DNA from: Echeneis naucrates
Taxonomy: Eukaryota; Chordata; Actinopteri; Carangiformes; Echeneidae
NCBI RefSeq assembly: GCF_900963305.1
Contig: NC_042515.1
Location: 23,937,389-24,001,388, forward strand
DNA: 64,000 nt
Direction of reading: 5' to 3'
In this document: piece by piece, positions 25,991 through 40,100 of the stretch
Layout of the letters: every line of letters begins with the position of its first letter
How positions within the stretch are numbered: the stretch's first letter is position 1
The notes under the pieces: model-generated
What the model saw: the letters and a program-made list of their open reading frames with translations, nothing else
What the model was told of the DNA's origin: nothing
The model's database searches: none
Position numbers and translations under genes: made by a program

Positions 25991-28489
25991 CACAGCCCAG
26001 GGAGCATTTCGGGGACAGTTTGAGTCACTGGAAGTAAAGTAATATATTTTCCACATCATATTGAGATTAGCCATAAAGTTTGCTATGTTTATTATACATG
26101 AAGTATCATACATTATCATTTTAAAAATTTATCTTTAGTTATAGCACAGTGATCTATGGATCGTATTTGATGGTTTCTTGATTTTGGACTTCATGTATTT
26201 TATGCCTTTTTTGTGCTACAGGAAAACTGATTTATCTGTATATGATGTGTGAAAACACGAGAGCTGCAACTGCTCAATTCTGGCTCTGTTTCTTAATTTC
26301 ACTGCAGAGTGAGTTCCTTATTTTGTGTGTCTGTAGTTGTCACCCACACAAATCCACTATGATTTTAGCATCATTCATATCATTCTAGTAACACAATAAT
26401 CTAAAATTCACAATCTCCTCATGTTCTGGAGTCTGGTCCAGTTTTTAATTCGACAATTGCCAGCACCAAAGTTTACACACTGTCACACACCTCAGTACGG
26501 GGTGGTTTCAATTGCCTGAATTCATTGGGTTATGAACCAATTCAAAACTCATCCTCTCTCTATCTATATATCTATATATAGATATATATATATGTACAAA
26601 GAGGGAGGAAGATCCATGTAGTGTATGATTATTCAAAATAATACAAAATCACTAATTTTGGGGGACGTGTTAAAAATGCCAACAAGCCTTGGCAGGAAAA
26701 AGTCAGAGGAACCTGAGCAGGTTTGTGATCTGATAAAGATAATGTCACATGTACAATAAGATGTGGTCAGTGAACCTTGACTGGCTCACGACTGAACCTT
26801 CTCTATCTCCAAACACCTAAAACGAGCTCCTCAAAAGCTGCAAATCACAATTGCTCACTATACAAGAGAAAGTCTACCGTTTTTCTTATAGGGATGCTTC
26901 CACTTAGACATGTTAAAGCATCTCTACTGGCCTCTGACTGAATAACTCAAGTAGTTGGACTTCCTCCCATCTTTGGGTTTATTGTCTTCCTGCATCTGCA
27001 CTTCTTTTTTTTTTTTTTATTCTCTTTTTCCCCTGCATCATGTGGCACTGTCCAGGTTCACAGGCAGCAATAACCCAGATCCTGGTGTTCCCTTATGCTC
27101 CACCTGTGGGGGATGTTTTCATGATGGTCCAGGGGGCCATTTTTACACTACACATAGAGCTGATTGTTCAACCAGCTCAGCCTTGGTCTCAACAGTCCAT
27201 TAAAACATGTTCCAGTCCTGTTGTGGACATCAGTGTTGGACTAGCTTCCTCTCTAGTGTCCATGGCAACAGGACTCCCCGATCTGTGTGTTGAACTCATG
27301 AAGGGAGATGTGAACCAATGATTTAATGAAGTCAGCCGTGACTCTGAAGTGATGCCACTGATCAACTGAGTTGAGCAGTTGGGGTCATTTTAGGTAACAT
27401 CTTGTCAGATACTATCTTTACTAACTTGGACCACTTATTCCTGTTTGTTGCGAGGCCTGGTTCACATCAGTAGATAAGTCCTGTGAATATCAAACTAGTG
27501 TGTTTTCTAATCAGTGAAATTCTCTATAGAATATATCACAATAGCGTCAGTGGTAGTGACCTTTTTAACATAGACCAGGTGAGCTGTGCCACAGACTTTT
27601 TTGGTGCCATTCGAAATTCAGATTTCTGTTCTCAGGTGCTTCAGTTCAGCCACAGCGCACTGCTGACCTGGCTTTTCGAATAGCGTTTCTCATGTTTTAT
27701 TGTTTTATAGATGTGATAAGACTTATGTACTAAGTTTAAAAAGAAACAAGGAAAACTGGTGAATGGCAGATATGTTTTTTCACCATCAGGATTCTCCAGG
27801 AAAACTGGTGGATGTGGCTCATGCTCACACTTCCCTATATTTATGTGATGTAGATCATTGAACGTATTTTCACCAGAAATCAGCTGTGGCATAACAAAAA
27901 AAAAAATTTTTTCCTCCTAAACCATCTTTGTTTCTTTGATATGTTCGCAGTAACCTGAGATACATGGGTTTTCCACACTCGTCACTAGAGGGCATCCTGG
28001 CGCTTAGGTATAACAATGAAGACTGTTTTAGTGCCTGTGCAGGTACATTTTACTTCCTGACCGGGATTTATGAAGTTTTACACAGATAACAGATCAATTT
28101 ATTTATTCTGTGTGCAGTAATTTGATGATCTAGTGTTCAAGCCCATGTTTGCATATTATGCATGGACATGTATGTGTTTTAATAAAATTTGTTACAGGTT
28201 GCAGCTCAGCAGGAAACATTGGGTAGTCAAAAGACAGGGAATTTAGGACTAGAAGCTGTCTTGATTTGTCTACTTCAGCTAAACGTGAGACTAAGGGTCC
28301 TTGTGTCTCACACTGGAATCGCTCTGAGAACTCATTTCCACACCGTCACCGTGGACAGATTAAAACAGCAAACACTGACACATTCAGAGTGTGCATGGAC
28401 ATGTGAGTTTTGTTTTAGATATGAACATGTTTACTGGTTGAGCCTAACAAACTGCTTCTTAAGCACTGCATAATGGTTTTTAAAGATCA
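25991..28489. other. Intergenic, little recognisable
   Basis: AT-rich spacer between sypl2 and atxn7l2. It contains a short TATC/TATA simple repeat near 26561-26592 and scattered short frames without recognisable domains. Confidence 0.4.
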
Positions 28490-28596
28490 GATCTTCTTTA
28501 GAAGGGTGGAGTTATTTTGTTACGATTGGCAGCTGTGAATCTGAACAAATGGCTATGACTTTTGGAAATCCCCAGGGTTCAGTTTATCTTATGTCA

Positions 28597-28631
<35 letters not shown>

Positions 28632-29604
28632 CATTGTTATCACAGTTATGCAGATGACACACACTAGACAACAGCAGCCCATTAGACTCGCTGTGTCACT
28701 GTCTGGAGCCAATAAACAACTGGATGAGCCAGAATTTTCTTCAGTTAAATAAGGCTAAAACTGAGTTTATTCTGACTGACAACAAAGAGAAAAGGGTCGG
28801 CATTAGCAGTGTGTTGTGTGTTTTTGAGTCTCAATGTCTTAAAACCATAGCTTAAGTTTGTAGCCTTGGTGTGTTTATTGACTCAGATCTGACTTTGAAC
28901 AGCTACATCAAAGCTGTCATCAAGTCAGCTTTTACCAACTCAAAAACATCAGCGGAATTAAAAGTTTTGTGACCCAAACAGACCAGGAGAAGCTCGTCCA
29001 CACGTTAATTTCCAGGACTCGATTACTGTAACTGTCTTCTGACTGGACTCCCCAAAAGGAGCATTAAACAGGTGCAGCTCATCCAGAGTTAGGGTTGCTG
29101 CTGGAGTTTTAACCAGAACAAAGAGATCAGAGCGCATAGAACCAGGTTTACACTGGTGCACACTGGCTCCCAGTCAGTCACAGAATGGTTTGGGACCAGA
29201 ATACAGCTTTGATATGTTTAGAGAATATAAACCAAGCAGGACTCAGTTCAGCTAGTCCAGACCAGAGTCCTGACTAAACATGGAGAAGCAGCAGTTAGCT
29301 GGAACAGAGAACAACAAACTGGTAGTGGAGATTCAATCTGCACCAAATGTCGACACTTTTAAATCCAGGTTGAAAACATTTCTTTTGTCATGCACTTATA
29401 CATGAAACCTGCACTGTACTTCTTTTAACATATCCAAACTGTTGCATATTCTTTTCATCAATTTAATTATTTTATGATTTTATAACTTTGATTTCTTACA
29501 TGTTACTGTTCTTGCTTTTCTCTGTATGGCGTCTGTATGTATGTAAAACACATTGAATTGCCTTCATGTATGAAATGTGCTATATAAATAAACTTGCCTT
29601 GCCT
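28490..29604 (+). mobile_element. 5'-truncated L2/CR1-type LINE with reverse-transcriptase remnants
   Basis: Reverse-transcriptase motifs are visible: FGNPQGSV near 28,560 (family FGVPQGSVL), then YADDT near 28,650, the catalytic box. Later blocks include LNKAKTEFIL, GVFIDSDLTLNSYIKAVIKS and an LHWLPVSHRM-like stretch near 29,160. The 3' end has ATGTGCTATATAAATAAACT followed by a short CTTGC tandem, typical of L2-like fish LINEs. An (ATT)n run at 28597-28631 replaces the peptide between the two catalytic motifs. The frame is interrupted several times. The 5' portion is absent, as usual for dead LINE copies. Confidence 0.8.
28597..28631. repeat. (ATT)n microsatellite inside the LINE
   Basis: Eleven to twelve ATT units, sitting between the PQGSV and YADD motifs of the LINE reverse transcriptase. 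Confidence 0.95.
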
Positions 29605-31030
29605 AAAGGAAGTCACCTCCTTAATATTAAAACAAGATCCTTTACATTCTTGAGTGAATTAGATCATATTTCTCTTGAGTTTACTTGAAAGATGAAAATT
29701 GATTTGAGCCATCTCATCCAATTTCATGTGGGCTGTGAACTGTTATTTCAAGTTTATAGGTGAACACAATTAGTTATCATGTATATTCAGACAATTACAC
29801 TTACTCTTCATTCAAAGCGTTTTTTCATGCATTTCAATTATATGACTGATGAGCTGACATTAGAAGACAGAAACACAGTGTTTATATGATATACTACAGT
29901 GTGTATTTCAGCAGAGCTGTGACCATGCTGTCTGAGGCTTAATCATTTAAAGGGATTTGGGTGGGAAGGCATGTTTATGCATGTTCAACCGTGATTTTAG
30001 ATCGCTGCTGAAAAACAGAACAACACACTCCTCCTCTGCTCAGTGGTATCATGCAGAGGCCCCATGTGTTTATCTGTGTGTATTTACAAATACTTTCTGA
30101 AGCAAGCTTAATGTCCCACCAATCAATTGTGGCAGTGGTGATGAATGACATGAATCACACAAATGTAAATATCAGCGCCGTGACTCACACCTATTTTGCG
30201 CAGGAAAGGACAGAAGGAAAGATTCAGTTTGAGCCAGGGATGAAACTCACACAGGAATCTTGAGATGTAATGCTTTACTCAAATTGCTTTTATGTGTGGA
30301 CCAACAGGCCTCTCCCATGCCAATAGTACATTTCTTTTTGATGTGTGAGTATTGTATTTGTATAAAAAGTGGTAGTGTTTTTCTGCCCCATTAACAGGCA
30401 TCTTTAATTTTGCCAACATAGCATTACCACTGGAAAATGGCTCTGAGTAACTTTCCAGAAACCTCCACAATTTAGTGTTTGTCAGCTTGTTTTAAATTTA
30501 AGGCCTTAAGTCAGACTTTAGGACAAGCAACTTATTTTATTTCTTATTGTGTTCACTCAAAATGAACTGAAACACAACAAATTTGGAGTCAGTAGAATGA
30601 GTTGGTGTCTGACTCCCATGGCATTATATGTGATAGTATCCTGTCCATGGGGGTCAACATGATCATTTCCTTGCATCATATTTAGTGGTTATGCAGCAAT
30701 CATCCATGTAAAATAAAATGGTCACTGCATTTGGTGTAGCTCATATTACTTTCTCTGCTTTTTGGTCCTCACATTGTTTGCATTAGCGAATTTGCAAATT
30801 AGTTTTTGTGTTTTTGAGCATACTGTTGTCTTGAGTTAACCCTGATTTTTGTCTTACCGTGAAACAGGTGAACTTAACATTCCTGCAGATATTGGTGAAT
30901 GCTAAATTGGGCCCACATTGTGAATTTAAGTGTTCGAGTATGACAAGAATCTTGTTTCCTGACTCACTGACCTGTGTTTGTGACAGCAGAATGGACTGCC
31001 TCACAGTTTAATTATTTTGAGGTGTTTGAA
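29605..31030. other. Intergenic, nothing recognised
   Basis: AT-rich spacer between the LINE and the atxn7l2 promoter. Only short frames without domains are present. Confidence 0.45.
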
Positions 31031-31089
31031 GGAAAACAATGACATTCACTTGGGGACTTTCTGTTCTCTCTTGCTCTGTGTGGGTGTCC

Positions 31090-31162
31090 CTAGAACGCGC
31101 TCGCAGGAAGTTCCTATCCTGTCGAGAGCGCGAGATATGACGTAATTGCTTGCCGCGCAGTG
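31090..31162 (+). promoter_or_regulatory. atxn7l2 core promoter
   Basis: A CpG-rich stretch directly upstream of the start codon. It includes CAGGAAGTTCC, a good ETS-family site, and TGACGTAA at 31138-31145, a CREB/ATF-type site ending 17 bases before the ATG. There is no TATA box. Typical of a housekeeping promoter, inferred from sequence only. Confidence 0.5.
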
Positions 31163-34100
31163 ATGATGGCGTCGCGTGAACGCGCAGTAAAAGTAATGGC
31201 TGCTCTGGATCGGCGGGTGCCTAGCCTCGATGATTTCGTGGGTCAAAGCTGGACTGCCTGGGCCGAGTGGGCCGGTGTGACCGCGGCAGATGGTAAGAAA
31301 ACACTTAGACGAAAACGCCGGCGGCCATGAAGCCATTTAACCAAATCACGGGGGTTTATTTTCGTGGAAACGGAGGATAGAGCTAACCATGTTACCCAAA
31401 CAAAGACCCTGCCGGGTCCTAGTGCTGGGTGGGTAACATGTTGCTCTCTCCTAGGTCCCATTGCAAATGCTCTCTACAAGAAAAAATAAGTGATAGTCGT
31501 TAAGATATATTCATTGAGTTTCGTGTTAAGCGCCTACATCCACGAAATAACCTGGCAACGCTTAAAGGATGTTTCATTTGGGCTAAACCAGCCGGGAAGC
31601 CGTGGCATCAGAGCGGAAGGAGGCTAGTATGGATGGTTGGGCGAGCAACTTCTCGCCGTGGATAGCTAGACTAGCCACCTAGCTAGCAAGAAAGCCCGAA
31701 CAGTCGCCAACGACGAGGCGATTAGCCTTAGCATGCTAATGCTAGCAGCAGCAGAAGGATTGAGAGTAGACGCCGGTGACGGAGGAGGAGTCTGATGCTG
31801 TTGCCACCATGTAAATGCTGGCCCAGCCTTTGATGTTAGCAAGCGTTACTTTACTCTTCTCGCTTCAGTTTTCTATTTTACCCTCTAATGCCATCGTCGG
31901 AGACTCCATTTACCTGTTTACGTTTCTGTGTTCGACAAAAATCTCACATGTGAGACTTCTGTCCAAAAAGTCTTCTTACCCTTCCCAGCTGGAAGTGAGT
32001 ACGTTCAGTCATTGTCTGGCATTCCTCCAAGTGCTATTCTGGCTATAACTATGAAATAAAGTCCCTGCTCACTTCATAATACTATTAGCTATTTACTGTC
32101 AGCAAACTGTGACAGGAGTCGTTAAAAAAACGTGAGTGCCACTCTGGAGAAACAGTTGACCTGTAAAACAGCCATTTATATAACACAGGTAAGGAGCCTG
32201 TTTGTGAGAATAAATTCTTCATCCAGCCATTATAGGTTAGTCTCTTTCTTACTGATGAATCTGACATTAAACTTTTGGAGGACATCTCCCCACGCACCTC
32301 CCAGCACATGTGGTTTACCAGGCATGTATGTAAAATGTGATGTTTCAGGGCCTGATGAGGAAGACTGCAGCAAGAATGGCAAAAAGGCTGCAGAGGCCAT
32401 GTCTCTTAGTAAGGAGGGTAAGTCTTCACTTCATCTTCAACACATAGTTATAAGTGTTATTTTTTGAGACAAATATGAATTTTATCTTGTCTGACTCCAG
32501 GCTCTCAGGACAGAGGGTACTATATTCTGCACAGATGAACTCCTCCTAAAGGAAAACTTATCTTTGACATTATGTCTTCAATAACCAATACTTACACCAG
32601 AAAAGAAAGTATGCTTCAATTACCAAATTACTGGGCACATGCACTGAAAATCCCAATGAGCTGTTTCTCCAGCTTTGCCAGAGACAGTGAGTAAATGGAG
32701 CTACTCATAAGCAGAGACCAGGATGAGTGTGAGAGCTAGTCAATGTGTTGTTTATCAGCTATCTCTGACATCTAAGCCCTGTAGCTACACTTGTCTGACA
32801 GGAGCTCTCCCTTTGTGTGTGCATATGCAAGCATTACTTTATAGATCAAATAGAGCAAAAGCATACAATTATTCTGTATGGTCACCTTCTCACACTCAAG
32901 CTGCATATACTGAACATGGGGAAATAGCCAAAAGAAGAGGGTGATTAAGAAGGCAAGCTGGTGTCCACATGTATTTTATTTTTAAATTTCTGCCATTTCT
33001 CACTTAGTTTGCATCTATTTAGGGATTTGTTTGAACTTATGCTTCACATGAATTTCTTTTCACCCATTTATTCTGTTCAGGGGCATGGTGAGTGAGGTCT
33101 GTCTCAGCTCACACTGGGTGAGAAGTGGGGGCACACTCTCGGTAGGCTGCCAGTCTATCACAGGCTGATCTATATATACTCTACATAGACATGCAACTTT
33201 TCACGGTTCTGCACTAATTTGAGTCACCACTTCACCCAGCCTGCAGGGCTTTCACCAATGGCAGGACACCATAGCGCCCTAAGGAAACCCACTCAAACAG
33301 CATCTAAACTCAAAGACAAACCATGCTGAAGTTTGGTGTGTCTTTGAGTTTAGATGCTGTTTGAGTAGGAATGTGCATATGTGTGCAAATATCTATATAT
33401 TCATTCATTCATCCTCTACCACTTTTCCGTTTCTGGGTCGCGGGGGTTGCTGGCGCCAATCCCAGCTCAGACTGGGTAAGGGCCAACACACAGAGACAAA
33501 CCACTCACACCTACAGGCAATTTAGAGTCACCAATTAACCTAAACATGCTTGTCTTTGGATGATGGGAGGAAACCCATGCTGGCATGGGGAGAACATGCA
33601 AACTCTGCACAGAAAGGCCCCAGGCCTGGGAACCGAACCTGCAACCCTCTTATTGTGGGGCAACAGGGCTAACAACTATGCTGCCAATAATTATTCATTC
33701 ATTCATTCATCTTCAACCGCTTATCTGTTTCCGGGTCACGGGAGATTGCTGGAGCCAATCCCAGCTCACGCTGGGTTAGGGCGGGGTACACCCTGCACAG
33801 GTCACCAGTCCATTGCAGGGTCAACTTACAGAGAAAGAGACAAACAGCCACTCACACTCAGACGTACGGGCAATTTAGAATCGCCAATTAACCTAAACAC
33901 ACTGTCTTCGGACGGTGGGAGGAAACCGGAGTACCAATGCTTATACTTTATTTATTTATTCTTCCTTTCTTTCTTTTGGCCTTTTCCCTATTTTGGGTCC
34001 CCAAGTCAGCTCTTTGACTTGCATGATTGATTTGGCTACAGTTTTTTTTCTTCCTTCTGCGACCCACCCCATTTATCCACACTTGAGAATGGCAGAACCT

Positions 34101-37100
34101 TGCCACTGGTTTCCCTCGTTTCTGGGGTTTGGATCCGGGGCCTGTGCACGCAAAGCATGCGCTCTACGACTGAGCTACATCCTGGGCATATGTATATACA
34201 CATATTGATATAAAATTATTTTAAACACACAAGATATTTCCTAATCTAAATTACACTCAAGTTACTAAATAGTGTTTACCACTTAAACTCGTACCAGTGG
34301 CATCCAGCTCTGATGGTGCTTTATTAAGTGAGAATATTAATCATCTTTCAATATAGCAGCATCATCTCTGGCTGCGTTACAAAGTGACATTGTCATCTCT
34401 CCTTTTCTGCAGCCTGAAATCTGCATCTAATGTATGTCCTCTAATCAAAAGTCCTCCTCTCCACTCTCTTAGACATGTCCATCTTTGGCCTCTATCCTGG
34501 CCATGATGACTTCTACTTGGTGGTGTGCAGCCATTGTGGTCAAGTGGTGAAGCCGCAGGCATTCGAAAAGCACTGTGAGCGGAGGCATGGCCCTTTGGCC
34601 AAGCTGTATGCCCGATTGCGCTCTCCCACGCCTGCACCACAGCCCCAGCAGAGGCCCCACCATGGGCATTCTCCCTCCCATGGGACCAATTCTGCCTCTA
34701 CTTCATCCTGGGAAGGTAGAGGCCAGGGAGTTGGGCAGCTACGGGTAACCCCACCTTCTCCTTCCACCCCACCCCAGTACAGACACTCCAAGAATTCCAA
34801 GGATGGCACACGGTAAGAACAGTCTCGCAAGCTGGCAGTGAGCCCCATTTTGTAGTTACAGGTGTTTTGTTTTCCCTTGTCTTTAGATTCTGCACAGTTA
34901 TAATTAGTAGATTACAGGCTACCAAAGTTTGGGTTGTGCAGAATTAATTAGAAAATCAATAGTACATTTACATTTGTCATGTGAATAGATGACTGAAACT
35001 ACTTAGCTTCCTGTGGCTTGAAGTTGTAAACAGGAATCAGACAGCCTAAAATCCAATAATTAATGCATAATATTGTCTATTCAGAAAAAAAAATGTGACA
35101 GTTGTATCAGGAAGTTATGTGTCACACTGATTCTTGTCTGGGAGCATTAGCTTCCTGGAGTCTTCCCTTAGCAGGAAGGTTGTTAGACCTGCCAAACACA
35201 GGAAATAGTCCAGCATATGATCCTCTGTAATGTATGTCCACATTAATACATTTTTGTTTTAAAACATCACTTTTTGTTCATTTACACCTGCTGTCGACAC
35301 TCTAGTGATTCAAATCAAATTAAAGTCCACCCAAAAAAGTGTTTGTGTTTTGTATGAGCTAAATGGGAAAAACGCAGCAGCCTCAGACTTCTTTTTAGAT
35401 AAGAGATGAAATAGTGCCCACATGCACAAATAACACTGACTCAACAGCTGTTATGTCTGTGATTGTCTGACCGTCAGCCAAGCAGATCGCAAACAATCAA
35501 TGGGTGTTGATTTTTGCAGCAGTAGAAAGCACTGTAGCTGTTGCTTCTCTGCACATTGTTCTGAAAGCAGCTAAGAGAACAGATTAATCTGAAAATATTT
35601 TTGAATATTTTTTTGGTCAAAATGTGAGCCTGATAATTGATGTTACCTTTTTCACTCTCACTATTCAGACATTCCCCTTTGGAGAAGTCATCCTCCTACA
35701 GCAGCCACACAGAGTCATCAGTATTCAAGCAGCCCCCGCCTTTAGAGCCTCAGATGAGCTCTCCACCTCCATCACTCAGAGATCCCCCATGGCCACATGG
35801 AAGCACTCAAACTGCGAGGCCTTCTCTCAGTGACAGGTCTCCCACCCAGAGTCAGAGGAAGGACTCCTCGCTGGCCTCTGCGGTGCCAGGCCACCGTATC
35901 CCCAGACCCTACAACAAAGTGGCCTCCAGTGAGTAGAGATGGGGAAATATGGGGCAAGAGATTGGATAGACTACTATCGTGCTTAATTATGATCAACCCA
36001 TCATTTATTTCCCTGGTTAGTAAAAGTAAACTCTGTGATATCAATACTAGTAGTACTTCACTTTGAATTGCCAGAGGTTGGATACTAATTATTTTTGTCA
36101 TCACAACCCTCAAACTCCTAACTGGATCTCTATTGGTCTCATCTGCATACTGAAATTTTTACAATTCATACAAAGTCAAGTGACTCAGGTCTTGTTTGCT
36201 TTGATCATGTGTGTGATGAGTGCCATCTAGCAAAACAGGCCTCCACTGGCTTGGTTGGCCAGATGTTTAGACCAGAAACAGCAATGTGGGAGCTATGTTG
36301 GTGTGTTGTTGTAGAGTTGTAATGTCCAGTGCCAGGATCCTTCATAGTAATATTCTCAGGACAGGATTTAACAAATTATCATGTTGACAATCTAATTTTT
36401 CTGCTCTCTCTGCAATCACCAGGTTTTGAAACTGTTTTGAAATTAATCTTCAAGGCACTGGCATGTCCATGTTTTCAATTTGGACAAATTCAAGTTCAGT
36501 GGGTGAAGTATGTTAGAGACACCTTTAGTAGTCTCGATGTGTTTCGACACCCCACTGATGTGTAACCCCCATATGTTGACAGGTCTAAGAGTTTTTCTTG
36601 CTTTGGCCATAACTTGAACATTTATTTGATGCTGTTAACACAACACAAATGGCTAATAGGATTAAATGAAGTGATGACGTTTCATATCCTAAAGGTCAAC
36701 TTCACTGCAAGCTTGTGAACTTTCTTGACACTTCAGACCATTATTCAGTTCAGGAAGGAGATCGTTTTTCTTGTAACTTTATTGGTTGTAGGAGGAAATG
36801 ACCAGGAGATGGTAATTGTAGTTAATTATTGACGTTTGTTGTTATGAGTGACAAGAGTGAAAAGAGTGACACGTTTTCATTGTTGGCGGATTGTGTGATT
36901 TTGATCTTCTTTGTGCTTGCAGAGAGGGAGTGTGACCTGGACAAACACTGTGGCGTCCTTGACCCTGACAGGAAGAAAGTCTGCACCCGCCTTCTGACAT
37001 GCAACGTAAGCTCTAGACATACTCAGTCTCAACAGAATGATGTGCATCGCCTTTTTGCCTCAGGTCCTCATGCCTCACACGCTTCTGTCCTATTTTCTAT

Positions 37101-40100
37101 GGTTGTCTGTGTGGTTCAGTGAAATTTTGAGGACTTCATTTCAGAATCCCATCCTGTCATTGCTGGTTTTGAACAAATTAGTGGGCAGGAAAGAAGGCTA
37201 TAAGATTGAAGTCTCTTTAGCACTTTGGCACTGGGAACACCCAACAAGTCAGAAATATCTTTGGCATTAAACTGATAGCTGACAGGCATAGAGCCTGTAA
37301 TGACCCATAAACGTAGGAAAACGTTAACATGTGATGAACACTGTTTACCAGCTACCAAGTGACACCATTGTGCATGCACCATAAAACAACTGTAGTATAC
37401 TTTAAGTGTCAGAATGTGCTGACGATGATACTGTCACAGAATTCAAATTTCATTTAATTTTATTTCTATGTGTATGTATAAAAATATAAAATTCACATTC
37501 CAATTATTGTCAACTGTGTCAGTGCTCACAATTTCAGAATGTAATATGCAATATTCGTTAACACGAATAGAGTGCCTCCTGTTTCGCTATACAGAAAAAA
37601 TTCAATGCAGAAATATCAGTGCCATAATTTTGCAAGCTTATAAATTTCAAACTCTTGAGGCATTCGGTTCAATGATTTCATTGCCTCTGAGATGTTTTTC
37701 CTCCTTCCTTCCTGTCTAAATTATATGGCATCGAGAAGTTAAAGAATAAAGTAAATTAAAACAAAAAGAAGAAGTTAATTGTTAACACGTATAGTGATGC
37801 GTCTATACACATGCTTTGCGTTGAGTAGAAGTAGATTTCTTTCTACATTTTAGCAGTTCATCTGCTAATACAATAACCCGATAGTTGGTGATATGTTGGT
37901 GAATCACAGAATTTTTATGAACTGATGTATTTCTATTGTTAGAATTCCTTTCAATTCTTTAAATTATATAGTACTTTAAAGTATATAGTACTTTAATTAT
38001 AGTTAATCGCCTTTTAAAGCACAAAGTAGAAAAATTATTTACAGCAGTGTGACATCAGGGTAGATGAATAAAGCTGCAGACACAAAACCTTGTCACCACT
38101 GATTGAGATGGAACCAGTAAAATGGCTCCCAGCACAGGAAGAGTCCTTATATGGTGCCTGGTGTCAATGAAAGAGGAAGTGTCTGTATAAAAGGCGACAT
38201 CCAGCCGCATAGAGACAGGATGGCCTGATTAACAGGAAGTGACACTGGTCATGGGTGAGAAGCATGGGGAGACAGACTGCATCTCCCACCTGTTTAGTTT
38301 TACTGCAATTAAATTGTATTCACTAAAGAAGGATGGACACAGTTTATTCTTTTTTTTTAATTGATCGGTTAATTGAAAAATAATTGAGTTCATTAATAAT
38401 CAGGGCTTTTTTTTTATTGGCACAGGGTCAAAGTCATGCATATCATAATCATTAATAATTTTTTATCTAATTTATCGTGTGAAAACAGTTTGACTTGTGA
38501 ACTCCTCAGTTAGCTAAACAACAATGCCACTAGTTAAGTTCACTGATCGTTTTTCACAGAAAATTATTCAGCAAAAACGGACTATGAGCGCCCAGCTGGA
38601 AATACAAGTCATAAGCTCAAATTTCCTTAGCAAAACTGTTCCAAATAAAGATAGATAGATAGATTTATCTAGACTCTAAAAACTCACATCAAACTAAATG
38701 AACAAACAAGAAAAACTGGAACAGTTCTGGAGATTGCATGTGCGGGCTGTTGGCTCGCATGTGGTTTTGGAGAGGTGTCATTTTTTTGAACGAGAGTGAA
38801 CCTACGTATGCCTCCTGGGCTCAAACTCTTTGGAAATAACATTTGCTGGAGCTGAAAGTCCTCAAAACCTCCACCCAAGCCCCAGTTGCTGCTGGAGGAA
38901 ACCCAAACCACTTGGTGTTAACTGGCTTTTACCCAAAAAGTTTGTTGTTTTGTCTGTTTATGCATCCCACTACAATGACCTCTAGCCTTGCCTTTATCCT
39001 TAATGTTGTGTGTCTGACTAAAGCCTAATCCTAACCCATCAGATTTTCTGGTGTTTGGGGTCTTCAGGTTAAACAGAAGCAAAAATGGAGAAGTCGTTTT
39101 AGAATCTGAATACATTAACAGCTAGTCTGGGCGTTACACACTGTTTTGAGGCTAGTTAGCAGAACTTGTGATCTCAATTGTGTTCTATTGCTATCCAATT
39201 TCTGCAAAATTTAGCAAAATGATGATGTATGTCATTAGCTGGCTGGCTGATACGGAGGTAACTAGCCAAGTGAGTGCAGACATGGATACTGTGTAGATTT
39301 TCCTCTGCATGTGTCAGAGCAGTTTTTTGAGATTGAAAATGTTAGATGTTTTTCTCTCAGTACCAGACATCAAACAAAACCTTTTTTATTGCAAAAATTC
39401 TGCTCACAGGGTTTTTATAAATGAATGGACTGCAATGTCTACAGACTGATCTCTTAATTCAGTAGCATAGTGACAGAACTTCAGAGTTACTTCAGTGTTT
39501 TTCCAGTTTTGTTGACATTGCCCTGTATCAGTGTAAATGAAACAATGTGAAAATAGCATACACCTCTCCCTGATTATTATATGTATAAAACCCTGCACGA
39601 CACCTTCCTAGAATAGGACTATCGTTAACGTTTTTTGACTGTAGATGCGTCCTCAGCACTGTTTCCTGTGGCCTGGTTCGCAGATCCACTCTATCCATCA
39701 GAGGAGGAAGGTGGTGGGCCGAAGCAAGAACTTTGACCAGCTGGTGGTAGAACTCAAGACCAAGGTTCGGGAGAAAGGAACACCGCTCCTGGAGGGAGGC
39801 TCCTCCAGCGGACGGTCCCCCAGCCCAGAGCCCCCCAGAGAGCAGGCTGGGACTCCACACTGCAGAAGACCCCTGGCCAGCCTCCCTGCTTTCAGGTTGG
39901 TGAACAAGTGTCAGTCTGCAGTTCCTATCAATTTACTGTTATTGCACATATTTTATTTTATTTCATTTTTTTTTTTATTTGGACATGGCTAGTGTACATT
40001 AGAACATTCACCTTGTGTATAAGAAAGCAATAAAAAAATGGAGATAACAAGTTGAGGGTTCTATTAGTTGCTATTTCAGAACAGCTCTAGTGCCTGGGCA

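Noticed and set aside
26955-27321. Two overlapping plus-strand frames 3' of sypl2
   Set aside because: No recognisable domain, no splice context, and the two frames overlap, so both cannot be real; likely chance.
34124-34187. Functional tRNA-Ala gene on the minus strand
   Set aside because: The A box and anticodon region fit, but the T arm and B box have several mismatches and the sequence is joined to a SINE body also found at 5622-5845.
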